From JBHJOF01 sp050330055 (GTDB lineage Bacteria > Pseudomonadota > Alphaproteobacteria > Kiloniellales > JAKSDN01), in contig JBHJOF010000025.1 of assembly GCA_050330055.1 (NCBI GenBank), forward strand, positions 1-6,506: a DNA stretch of 6,506 nucleotides, in the 5' to 3' direction. Shown in pieces: positions 1-5,717 of the stretch (positions are counted from its first letter, which is position 1; every line of letters starts with the position of its first letter). A model generated the notes under the pieces. The model was not told the DNA's origin, did not search any database, and was given only the letters and a program-made list of their open reading frames with translations. A program made the translations under genes and the position numbers.

Positions 1-860
1 CCGTGCGCGGCGCCGCCGCTCTCGGCGTCCTGCGCCCTGCCGGCTTTCAGCTTCTGCCGCAGCAGCTCTTCAGCCGCGAGCGCCGGCATCTCGCCCAGCC
101 AGCTTTCGACGTCCCCCGAAAGGCCGAGGCCGGCGCGCGGAAAGGGCCCGACGGCGGCCGCGCAGGCATCGGCCAGACGCGCCGTCATATCGCGCCGCGC
201 CGCGCCGATCGCCACGGCCTTCTCGGCCAGAGTCTGCTCCAGCGCGTTGAGCCAGGCCGCCTCGCGCGGCGTCGTTTTGAGCAGGCGGGCGCGCTCGCGC
301 AGCGCCTGCTCGTAGGCCGAGATGCGCCCGGCATGCACCGGGTCGAAGGCATAGACCAGACGGTCGAGGAAGCGCCGCCGCGCGCCCGGCCCCTCGCGGA
401 ACAGGCCGTCCATCTGCGGCGTCAGCCAGACCGCGCTGACGATCTCACCGAGCGCCTGCTGGCTGCGCGCCGGCGCGCCGTCGATCTTGACCAGGCGCCG
501 CTCCCGTCCACTCTCGCCAAGCGCAGCCGGGTCGCGGCCGGTACCGAGGGCGCGCGGCCCGTCCGGGGTCACAACCTCGGCGGCCACCGCCCAGGCCCGC
601 TCGCCTTCGGCTTGCTCAGCAGCGGATCTGCGTCGCGGCAGCTCGCCGAGCTTGGCGCGGCGCAGGCCGCGCCCCGGAGCGAGCAGCGAGACCGCCTCCA
701 GCAGGTTGGTCTTGCCGGCGCCGTTCGGGCCGGTCAGCACCACCGGCCGGGCATCGCAGTCGATCGCCGCCTCGGCGTAGCAGCGGAACTCGCTCAGCCG
801 CAGTCGGCGCAGCCACAGGCTGGGCTCTCCCTGCTGAGCGGCCGCGGCAGGGCTCGTCAT
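1..860 (-). CDS. recF: RecF, DNA gap repair / recombination mediator ATPase (3' end cut off by window)
   Basis: RecF is a cytosolic SMC/ABC-like ATPase. It recognises gapped DNA and helps RecO and RecR load RecA. The frame runs 286 codons from ATG at 860 to the window edge without a stop; roughly 100 C-terminal residues, including the ABC signature and Walker B, should lie outside. After a short Ala/Gln-rich leader, the typical RecF opening LRRLRLSEFRCY (about residues 17-28) leads into the Walker A motif GPNGAGKT at 44-51 (Lys50, Thr51), followed by NLLEAVSLLAPGRGLR. The motif GARRRFLDRL, near 159-168, is also typical of RecF. The gene lies 58 bases after dnaN on the same strand, the usual dnaN-recF order. 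The start is not certain: in-frame GTG codons at 884 and 899 could extend it by 8 or 13 residues, but only the ATG has a (weak) GGA purine stretch in front. Confidence 0.92.
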   Translation of the reverse strand, partial: MTSPAAAAQQGEPSLWLRRLRLSEFRCYAEAAIDCDARPVVLTGPNGAGKTNLLEAVSLLAPGRGLRRAKLGELPRRRSAAEQAEGERAWAVAAEVVTPDGPRALGTGRDPAALGESGRERRLVKIDGAPARSQQALGEIVSAVWLTPQMDGLFREGPGARRRFLDRLVYAFDPVHAGRISAYEQALRERARLLKTTPREAAWLNALEQTLAEKAVAIGAARRDMTARLADACAAAVGPFPRAGLGLSGDVESWLGEMPALAAEELLRQKLKAGRAQDAESGGAAH

Positions 861-918
861 GACGCTGCGTCCGAATGCGCTCACAGGTGCAAAGGTCACC
901 GGTCTGGTCGGACGGCGC

Positions 919-2037
919 TCATACCCGCATCGGCATGAGCACGTAGAGCGCGCTGCTGTCGGCCACGTCGCTCACCACCGTCGGCGAGGCCGCATCGGCA
1001 AGGGCGAACTCCGCCTCCTCGCCTTCGATCTGCTGGGCGATGTCGAGCAGGTAACGGGAATTGAAGCCGATCTCCAGCGCACTGCCGTTATAGTCGATCT
1101 CGATCTCCTCGGTCGCGCTGCCGTTCTCGGGGCTGGTCGCCGAAAGCACCAGGGTGCCGTTGGCGACCGCCAGCTTGACCGCCCGACTCTTCTCGGTGGA
1201 GATCGTGGAAACACGGTCGACCGCCTCGGCGAAGGACTTGCAGTCGACCTTCATGATCTTGTCATTGCCGCTGGGGATGACTCGTTCGTAGTCCGGAAAG
1301 GTGCCGTCGATCAGCTTGGAGGTCAGCACCGTCGAGTCGAAGGCGAAGCGCACCTTGGTGTCGGACAGGCCGATCTGGATGGCCTCGCCGGTCTCCTCGA
1401 TCAGCTTGCGCAGCTCGTTCACGGTCTTGCGCGGCACGATCACGCCGGGCATCTCGGCCGCGCCCTCGGGCAGCGGCATCTCGAAGCGGGCCAGGCGGTG
1501 GCCGTCGGTCGCCACCGCGCGCAGCACCGCCACGTTGCCCGACTGGGCGGCGTGCAGATAGATGCCGTTCAGGTAGTAGCGGGTCTCCTCGGTCGAGATG
1601 GCGAAGCGCGTGCGGTCGACCAGGTGGCGCAGCTCGACCGGCTGCAGCGCGAACTGCTGCGGCAGCTCGCCGTCGCCGGCGGCCGGGAAGTCCTCCTTGG
1701 GCAGTGTCGAGAGGGTGAAGCTGGAGCGCCCGGAGGTGAGCGACATCTGGCCGCTGTCGCCGGCCACCGTCAGCTCGATCTGCGCGCCCTCGGGCAGCTT
1801 GCGCACGATGTCGTAGAGCGTGTGCGCCGGCGCCGTGGTGGCGCCCGGCTCGGCGACCTCGGCGGCCACGGACTCGACGATGTTGAGGTCCATGTCGGTC
1901 GCGGTCAGCGAGAGCTGCCCATTGCCGGCCTCCAGCAGCACGTTGGAGAGGATCGGAATGGTGTTTCGCCGCTCGACGACAGACTGCACGTGGGCAAGCG
2001 ACCTCAAAAGCGCCGCGCGTTCGATTGTCAGCTTCAT
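919..2037 (-). CDS. dnaN: DNA polymerase III beta subunit (sliding clamp)
   Basis: DnaN forms the ring-shaped homodimer that encircles DNA and tethers Pol III and other repair and replication proteins. The product is 372 residues, the normal length for three repeated clamp domains of about 120 residues each. Family features seen directly are the N-terminus MKLTIERAALLRSL followed by VVERRNTIPILSNVLLEA, the TDMDLNIVES segment near residues 47-56, and the C-terminus YVLMPMRV, very close to the classical clamp ending that helps form the partner-binding pocket. The ATG at 2037 gives the exact N-terminus expected of the family, although the region upstream has no strong Shine-Dalgarno sequence (only CAGAG about 5 bases away). 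It follows dnaA after a 279-base spacer carrying its own likely promoter, and precedes recF. No truncation or frameshift is visible. Confidence 0.98.
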   Translation of the reverse strand: MKLTIERAALLRSLAHVQSVVERRNTIPILSNVLLEAGNGQLSLTATDMDLNIVESVAAEVAEPGATTAPAHTLYDIVRKLPEGAQIELTVAGDSGQMSLTSGRSSFTLSTLPKEDFPAAGDGELPQQFALQPVELRHLVDRTRFAISTEETRYYLNGIYLHAAQSGNVAVLRAVATDGHRLARFEMPLPEGAAEMPGVIVPRKTVNELRKLIEETGEAIQIGLSDTKVRFAFDSTVLTSKLIDGTFPDYERVIPSGNDKIMKVDCKSFAEAVDRVSTISTEKSRAVKLAVANGTLVLSATSPENGSATEEIEIDYNGSALEIGFNSRYLLDIAQQIEGEEAEFALADAASPTVVSDVADSSALYVLMPMRV

Positions 2038-2151
2038 GGTGCTCTGAAACGCTATCTGGACGTCTACGAACCGCCGTTCTTCGGTATGCCACCGGTCCCT
2101 CGGCAGGGGCCGCCGGGCATCCTTTCTTACCGGCTCCGCAGCGCTGGAAAG

Positions 2152-2170
2152 AGCCTCGCGAATCGAGGCT
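2152..2170 (-). other. Perfect hairpin in the dnaN leader
   Basis: AGCCTCG and CGAGGCT form a perfect 7-bp stem around a 5-base loop. On the transcribed (minus) strand the hairpin is followed by CTTTCC, too poor in T for a convincing intrinsic terminator. It lies about 10-30 bases into the RNA from the proposed dnaN promoter, so it may stabilise or attenuate the dnaN leader. The loop contains the GANTC methylation sequence (GAATC, 2160-2164). Confidence 0.5.
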
Positions 2171-2187
2171 CAGCGGTACGGTTGCGC

Positions 2188-2216
2188 ACTATAGCACAAG
2201 CCACCCGAAAGGTAAG
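2188..2216 (-). promoter_or_regulatory. Candidate dnaN promoter (extended -10)
   Basis: On the minus strand, TATAGT (2188-2193) is preceded by TGC, giving the extended -10 form TGCTATAGT. A weak -35 (CTTACC at 2211-2216, 17-base spacer) lies upstream. Transcription would start near 2181 and give a leader of about 140 bases. The position between dnaA and dnaN would let the clamp be made independently of dnaA. This is a sequence match only. Confidence 0.5.
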
Positions 2217-2246
2217 CTTTTATGCGGGTTTTTCAACAATGCGGCA

Positions 2247-2294
2247 GGGCCCGGAAGGGTCCCTCGAAAGGTCTCTCCCGGGCCCCTTCGGCCC
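2247..2294 (-). other. GC-rich stem-loop cluster just after dnaA
   Basis: Arms 2247-2254 (GGGCCCGG) and 2278-2285 (CCGGGCCC) are exact complements around a 23-base loop. Inside the loop, CCT-TTCG-AGG (minus strand) could form a small UUCG-capped stem. A competing hairpin, GGGCC/GGCCC (2280-2284 with 2290-2294), overlaps it. The cluster begins about 22 bases after the dnaA stop. No T-tract follows on the minus strand, so it is not a standard intrinsic terminator. It could protect the dnaA mRNA end or pause transcription before dnaN. Confidence 0.4.
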
Positions 2295-2316
2295 CCCAAA
2301 GCAGGCGCGAACCCGG

Positions 2317-3735
2317 CTAGGCTTCGAGCATGCGGCGCAGCAGCTCGACGTCTTCGGCGAAGCTACTGTCGATTGTACGAAGCTCTTCTACTTTCCGCAC
2401 TGCGTGCATGACGGTGGTGTGGTCGCGGCCGCCGAACTTGCGGCCGATCTCCGGCAGCGAGCGGGCGGTCAACTGCTTGGAGAGATACATGGCGACCTGG
2501 CGCGGACGGGCGACGGCGCGGGCGCGGCGCGCCGAGTGCATGTCGGCGACGCGCACGTTGAAGTGCTCCGCAACCTTCTTCTGAATCTCTTCTATGGTGA
2601 CCCGCCGGTCGTTGGCGCGCAGCAGGTCGTGCAGCACCTCCTGCGTGGTCTCCAGGTTGGTCGGCCGGCCGATCAGGGTGCTGTGCGCGGCGATGCGGTT
2701 GAGCGCGCCTTCCAGCTCGCGGATGTTCGAGGTGATCTTGTGGGCCAGGAACTCGAGCACCTTGACCGGGACCTGGGCGCCCATCTGCTCGGCCTTGGCC
2801 TGCAGGATGGAAAGCCGCAGCTCGTAGGTGGTCGGATGGATGTCCGCCACCAGGCCCCAGCCGAGGCGCGAGCGCATGCGCTCCTCGACGCCTTCCAGGT
2901 CGGAAGGGCTCTTGTCGGCGGAGATCACCACCTGGCGATTCTGGTCGACCAGCGCGTTGAAGGTATGGAAGAACTCCTCCTGCGTCGCCTCGCGCCCGCC
3001 GATGAACTGCACGTCGTCGATCATCAGCACGTCGACCGAGCGAAACTGCTCCTTGAAGGCCATGGTGTCCTTGGTGCGCAGCGCACGCACGAACTGGTAC
3101 ATGAACTTCTCGGCCGAGAGATAGATGATGCGCCGATTGGGCGTGGAGGTGCGGATGTGCCATGCGATGGCGTGCATGAGGTGCGTCTTGCCGAGCCCGA
3201 CGCCGCCATAGAGGAACAGCGGATTGAAGGGCACGGTGGGCGCCTCGGCAACGCGACGCGCCGCGGCGTAGGCCAGCTCGTTCGGCTTGCCGACCACGAA
3301 GTTCTCGAAGGTGAAGCGCGGATCGAGCGGCGCGCCGACCTGCGGCGCCCTGTTCGCCTCGGCATTGTTGGTCGCCGACAGGGTCTCGAACAGCGGCTCA
3401 ACCTGGCAGGGCTCCGCGCGCGGCCGCGGCAGTTCCGGCTGCGGCCCGGGCTTGAGCACCGGACGGTTCGGCGGCTGCACCACGATCTCGACCTTGAGCG
3501 CGCCGCGGCTTTCGTCGCGCCACAGGCCGGACAGCGTTTCGGCGTAGTTGCTCTGCACCCAGTCACGCATGAAGCGCGTCGGCACCGCCAGGCGAACCGT
3601 GTTCTCGCGCAGGCTGAGCAGCGTGAGCGGCTTCAGCCAGCTGCGGAACGCCGCCTCGCCGACCTCATTGCGCAGTCGTCCCCGAACCCTCGCCCACTGT
3701 TCGCTGACGTTGGGACCGAATTCTTCTGCATTCAT
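2317..3735 (-). CDS. dnaA: Chromosomal replication initiator protein DnaA
   Basis: DnaA is the AAA+ ATPase that binds origin DnaA boxes, unwinds the origin and recruits the helicase. The 472-residue product has all four domains. Domain I covers about residues 10-85 (SEQWARVRGRLRNEVGEAAFRSW). A Pro-rich linker spans about 88-136. The AAA+ core carries Walker A GGVGLGKTH (177-185, Lys183), Walker B VLMIDD (236-241, Asp240/Asp241), sensor 1 around ISAD (271-274), the arginine-finger block ERMRSRLGWGL (285-295, Arg290 likely the finger) and sensor 2 Arg339 in NIRELEGALNR. The domain IV helix-turn-helix has the DnaA signature with GGRDHTTVMHA (435-445). The start at 3735 is chosen because AAGGAGGA lies 3745-3752; an in-frame ATG eight codons upstream would overlap that ribosome site. 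It follows rpsT after a 697-base gap and precedes dnaN. Nothing essential is missing. Confidence 0.98.
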   Translation of the reverse strand: MNAEEFGPNVSEQWARVRGRLRNEVGEAAFRSWLKPLTLLSLRENTVRLAVPTRFMRDWVQSNYAETLSGLWRDESRGALKVEIVVQPPNRPVLKPGPQPELPRPRAEPCQVEPLFETLSATNNAEANRAPQVGAPLDPRFTFENFVVGKPNELAYAAARRVAEAPTVPFNPLFLYGGVGLGKTHLMHAIAWHIRTSTPNRRIIYLSAEKFMYQFVRALRTKDTMAFKEQFRSVDVLMIDDVQFIGGREATQEEFFHTFNALVDQNRQVVISADKSPSDLEGVEERMRSRLGWGLVADIHPTTYELRLSILQAKAEQMGAQVPVKVLEFLAHKITSNIRELEGALNRIAAHSTLIGRPTNLETTQEVLHDLLRANDRRVTIEEIQKKVAEHFNVRVADMHSARRARAVARPRQVAMYLSKQLTARSLPEIGRKFGGRDHTTVMHAVRKVEELRTIDSSFAEDVELLRRMLEA

Positions 3736-3744
3736 GCCGCCGGT

Positions 3745-3752
3745 TCCTCCTT
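3745..3752 (-). promoter_or_regulatory. Shine-Dalgarno of dnaA
   Basis: AAGGAGGA on the minus strand is a near-perfect anti-16S match, with AGGAGG ending 10 bases before the ATG at 3735. It decides the start in favour of MNAEEF rather than the in-frame ATG at 3759. The spacing is slightly long but workable. Confidence 0.75.
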
Positions 3753-3968
3753 CGCACATCTTGGCCCCACCGCTTGAACCCCGGCTCTAGCGCCAGCCCG
3801 CCGCCGAGCACGCGCCGAATCAAAGCATCTGGACCAAGGCGGCCTGCGCGAGGCACGGCCATGTCCTGCGAAGGAGTCAGGCTTTCCCGTTAGCTGAATG
3901 ATGTGCGGCGTTCGCACGGACACGACGGTAAGACGAGCTTGGCTCATACCGGGTGGCACCTCCCCGTT

Positions 3969-3990
3969 CCGCTGTCGCGAGCGACAGCGG
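3969..3990. repeat. Perfect inverted repeat (10-bp arms) upstream of dnaA
   Basis: CCGCTGTCGC (3969-3978) and GCGACAGCGG (3981-3990) are exact reverse complements separated by GA. No T-run follows on either strand, so it is not an intrinsic terminator. It lies about 235 bases upstream of dnaA. The near-continuous dyad fits a protein-binding operator or a leader hairpin; the binding factor is unknown. Confidence 0.6.
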
Positions 3991-4027
3991 CTAAGATACT
4001 GCCCAATGGCCCTTACGGGCCTCAGGC

Positions 4028-4240
4028 CACGCTAAAATTTTTTCGTAGGAGAGACGGAATTACTGTCCGGCTCTGACCCCCAACCGCAAAACGACTTTTT
4101 AAGCACCAGGAAGGTAAGCGTTTTTTATTGGTGCATCTTTTATCATTATTTAATCGGACGCCTCCTGCACTGGAGACGATCAATGTAACCGTGGTCGCCG
4201 AAGCTGACAATGGGACCGAAAAGGGAACGGTAAAAAAATC
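4028..4240. other. AT-rich island
   Basis: This stretch contains several A/T runs: AAAATTTTTT near 4034-4043, TTTTT at 4096-4100, a T6 run at 4121-4126, TTTTATCATTATTTAAT around 4138-4154 and seven A at 4232-4238. A 60-base sample (4081-4140) is 24/60 G+C, against roughly two-thirds in the surrounding genes. It could be a duplex-unwinding region, an upstream promoter region for dnaA, or DNA acquired from another source. Within it, GCACCA (4103-4108) and TGGTGC (4129-4134) form an inverted repeat with a 20-base loop. Confidence 0.6.
4182..4210 (-). promoter_or_regulatory. Candidate dnaA promoter
   Basis: On the minus strand TTGTCA (4205-4210, five of six to the -35 consensus) is followed after 17 bases by TACATT (4182-4187, four of six to the -10). 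Transcription would start near 4175, at the edge of the AT-rich island, leaving a leader of about 440 bases before dnaA. That is long, so a closer promoter that I did not recognise may also exist. Confidence 0.35.
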
Positions 4241-4278
4241 GCCTCACCCGTTGCCCAAGTGTCGCGCGTTATCGCGCG
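4232..4278 (-). terminator. Possible rpsT terminator
   Basis: On the minus strand, about 155 bases after the rpsT stop, a strong CGCGCG-TTAT-type hairpin (4263-4278) is followed by a weaker stem (4245-4250 with 4256-4261, two G-U pairs). Six bases later comes a run of seven T (4232-4238). The T-run is not directly next to the strong stem, so termination here is only plausible. The proposed dnaA promoter begins just beyond it, which fits a boundary between the two units. Confidence 0.3.
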
Positions 4279-4324
4279 TGCACACATCAATGTGCGATGC
4301 AACAACGCCACTGCATCACAGCAA

Positions 4325-4350
4325 TGCGCACCCGCGCTGCGCACCCTCGC
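4325..4350. repeat. Two-copy 13-base tandem repeat
   Basis: TGCGCACCCGCGC (4325-4337) is followed directly by TGCGCACCCTCGC (4338-4350), 12 of 13 bases identical. It lies about 80-110 bases after the rpsT stop. It may be an iteron-like binding site or a simple duplication. Confidence 0.6.
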
Positions 4351-4432
4351 GCATCACGTTACGGCGTTATGAAATTAAACGAATGACTTGGCGCGGAAGA
4401 CCACCGCCCAGCGCGAAACGCAGCGTGCGGCG

Positions 4433-4696
4433 TCAGGCCATCGCCTTGATGCGGGCGCTCAGACGCGACAGCTTGCGGGCCACCGTGTTGCGATGGAGCA
4501 CGCCCTTGTTGACGCCGCGGTGCAGCTCCGGCTGCGCGTCCTTGAACGCGGACTGCGCCGCGCTCTGGTCGCCGCCGGCGATCGCCAGCTCGACTTTCTT
4601 GAGGAAGGTGCGGATGCGGCTGACCCGCGCCCGGTTGATGACGGCGCGGCGCGCGTTGCGGCGGATCCGCTTCTTGGCGGACTGATGATGGGCCAT
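4433..4696 (-). CDS. rpsT: 30S ribosomal protein S20
   Basis: S20 is a primary 16S rRNA-binding protein of the small ribosomal subunit, made of long alpha helices. The product is 87 residues, the normal size, and very basic. It begins MAHHQSAKKRIRRNARRA, the conserved S20 opening that contacts rRNA, and later has the segment GVNKGVLHRNTVARKLSRL (about 61-79), typical of its C-terminal helix. The ATG at 4696 gives the standard N-terminus; the ribosome site is weak (CAGG about 9 bases upstream). A strong promoter lies 43-71 bases upstream, so the gene is probably transcribed on its own with a leader of about 36 bases. It sits between the enoyl-CoA hydratase gene and dnaA, an order that I recall as common in alphaproteobacteria. 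Confidence 0.97.
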   Translation of the reverse strand: MAHHQSAKKRIRRNARRAVINRARVSRIRTFLKKVELAIAGGDQSAAQSAFKDAQPELHRGVNKGVLHRNTVARKLSRLSARIKAMA

Positions 4697-4738
4697 ATCC
4701 AGGACCTGACTTGCAATCGTTCTGTTCGGAAGGCGCGG

Positions 4739-4767
4739 GTTATAGCCGCCGCCCCCTCGGCCGTCAA
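4739..4767 (-). promoter_or_regulatory. rpsT promoter, sigma70 type
   Basis: On the minus strand TTGACG (4762-4767) and TATAAC (4739-4744) are separated by exactly 17 bases. Each matches the housekeeping consensus at five of six positions, and this is the best promoter in the window. Predicted transcription start is near 4732, about 36 bases before the rpsT ATG. Its strength fits a ribosomal protein gene. Confidence 0.8.
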
Positions 4768-4855
4768 GCCCACCGTCGAGGTTACTTCAGAGGCCGGATT
4801 CCAGCCGATTTCGAGGCCCCGGGCCGGCCGCGCGGGACCTGCCGCCCTCCTCCCC

Positions 4856-5632
4856 TCAGCGGTGCTTCCAGACCGGCTTGCGCTTGTCGATGAAGGCCTC
4901 CATGCCCTCCTTGCGGTCGGCGAAGGCGAAGGTCGCGTGGAACATCCGGCGCTCGAACTTGACGCCCTCCGCCAGGGTCGTCTCGTAGGCCCGGTTGACC
5001 GATTCCTTGGCCGCCAGCACCACCGGTAGCGAGAAGGCGGCAATCTTCTGCGCCACCACCATGGCTTCCTCCATCAGCTTGTCGGCCGGCACGACGCGGG
5101 TAACCAGGCCGGCGCGCTCGGCTTCCTCGGCGTCCATCATGCGCCCGGTCAGACAGAGGTCCATGGCCTTCGACTTGCCGACGACGCGGGTCAGGCGCTG
5201 GGTACCGCCGGCGCCTGGGATGACGCCCAGCGTGATCTCCGGCTGGCCGAACTTGGCGGTGTCGGCGGCGATGACGAGGTCGCACATCATGGCGACCTCG
5301 CAGCCGCCGCCAAGCGCATAGCCGGCGACCGCCGCCACCACGGGCTTGCGGGTCTGCGCCACGCGCTCCCAGCCGGCGGTGATGAAGTCCTCCAGCATGA
5401 CGCCGGGATAGTCCTTTACCACCATCTCCTTGATGTCGGCGCCGGCGGCAAAGGCCTTCTCCGAGCCGGTCAGCAGGATGCAGCCGATGCCGTCGTCCGC
5501 CTCGAAGGCGTCGAGCGCATGGCCCAGCTCCTCGATCAGCTTGGCGCAGAGCGCGTTGAGCGCCTGGGGCCGGTTGAGCGTGATCACGCCGACCCGCTCC
5601 TGCTGCTCGACTAGGATGTTCTCATAGGCCAT
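4856..5632 (-). CDS. Enoyl-CoA hydratase (short-chain, crotonase family)
   Basis: This enzyme hydrates trans-2-enoyl-CoA to 3-hydroxyacyl-CoA (EC 4.2.1.17 type) in fatty-acid beta-oxidation in the cytoplasm. The product is 258 residues, matching the single-domain family. Visible motifs are LNRPQALNAL (19-28), the oxyanion-hole segment FAAGADIKEM (61-70), YALGGGCEVAMMCD (105-118) with catalytic Glu112, and KFGQPEITLGVIPGAGGTQRL (127-147) with the second catalytic Glu132. Both glutamates and the adjacent glycines match the mitochondrial hydratase pattern, so true hydratase activity is likely rather than an isomerase or thioesterase variant. The C-terminal AFADRKEGMEAFIDKRKPVWKHR is also typical. 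The ATG at 5632 is chosen because GGAG (5640-5643) lies seven bases upstream; earlier in-frame ATGs would add an unusual basic extension. It follows mutM by 85 bases and may be co-transcribed with it. The true chain-length preference cannot be read here. Confidence 0.94.
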   Translation of the reverse strand: MAYENILVEQQERVGVITLNRPQALNALCAKLIEELGHALDAFEADDGIGCILLTGSEKAFAAGADIKEMVVKDYPGVMLEDFITAGWERVAQTRKPVVAAVAGYALGGGCEVAMMCDLVIAADTAKFGQPEITLGVIPGAGGTQRLTRVVGKSKAMDLCLTGRMMDAEEAERAGLVTRVVPADKLMEEAMVVAQKIAAFSLPVVLAAKESVNRAYETTLAEGVKFERRMFHATFAFADRKEGMEAFIDKRKPVWKHR

Positions 5633-5639
5633 CGGCTCT

Positions 5640-5643
5640 CTCC
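5640..5643 (-). promoter_or_regulatory. Shine-Dalgarno of the enoyl-CoA hydratase gene
   Basis: The minus strand reads GGGGAGAGAGCCG directly before the ATG at 5632, with the GGAG core seven bases away. This selects the 258-residue form over longer in-frame starts at 5662 and 5737. Confidence 0.65.
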
Positions 5644-5717
5644 CCTTCGGACGATCGATCATGGTGGTTCGGGCTGATGCGCCGGGTGGACGCGTCGTCG
5701 CGGCAGGCTTACCTAGC

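Larger units (their letters stand above)
3736..4432. other. 697-base non-coding region between rpsT and dnaA; possible origin or regulatory region
   Basis: No convincing gene lies here on either strand. The half nearer rpsT (4240-4432) is GC-rich and repeat-bearing: CGCGCG hairpin 4263-4278, GCACA/TGTGC inverted repeat 4280-4295, 13-base tandem repeat 4325-4350 and two GCATCAC copies (4313-4319, 4351-4357). The middle (about 4028-4240) is AT-rich, around 40% GC where counted. The half nearer dnaA (3736-4028) has a palindrome at 3969-3990, a GGCCC/GGGCC hairpin at 4008-4021 and two GANTC sites (3817-3821, 3874-3878). An AT-rich stretch beside dnaA suggests an origin, but I found no good TTATCCACA-type DnaA box on either strand. 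In several alphaproteobacteria the origin lies elsewhere (near hemE), so the role stays open. Confidence 0.5.

Noticed and set aside
3..938. 311-codon plus-strand open frame at the left end
   Set aside because: It is the antisense shadow of recF, which shows Walker A and other family motifs on the minus strand.
859..3777. 972-codon open frame on the plus strand across dnaN and dnaA
   Set aside because: It is antisense to two unmistakable genes and crosses their spacer. GC-rich genes often leave the opposite strand free of stops. Its translation is low-complexity (rich in Arg, Gly, His, Leu) and matches no family that I know.
4022..4210. 62-codon minus-strand frame in the AT-rich island
   Set aside because: It starts only at TTG, and that TTG is part of the proposed -35 hexamer. 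It has no ribosome site, and the peptide resembles nothing familiar.
3736..4432. Classical DnaA boxes near dnaA
   Set aside because: I scanned both strands by eye for TTATCCACA and near variants and found none closer than about six of nine bases. No box is annotated.
4128..4685. Plus-strand open frame running through the gap into rpsT
   Set aside because: Its second half is antisense to rpsT, its first half lies in non-coding AT-rich DNA, and it has no ribosome site or recognisable motif.
4697..4855. Intrinsic terminator after the enoyl-CoA hydratase gene
   Set aside because: The GC-rich stretch (GGCCGGCCCGGGGCC on the minus strand) could fold, but no T-run follows it.
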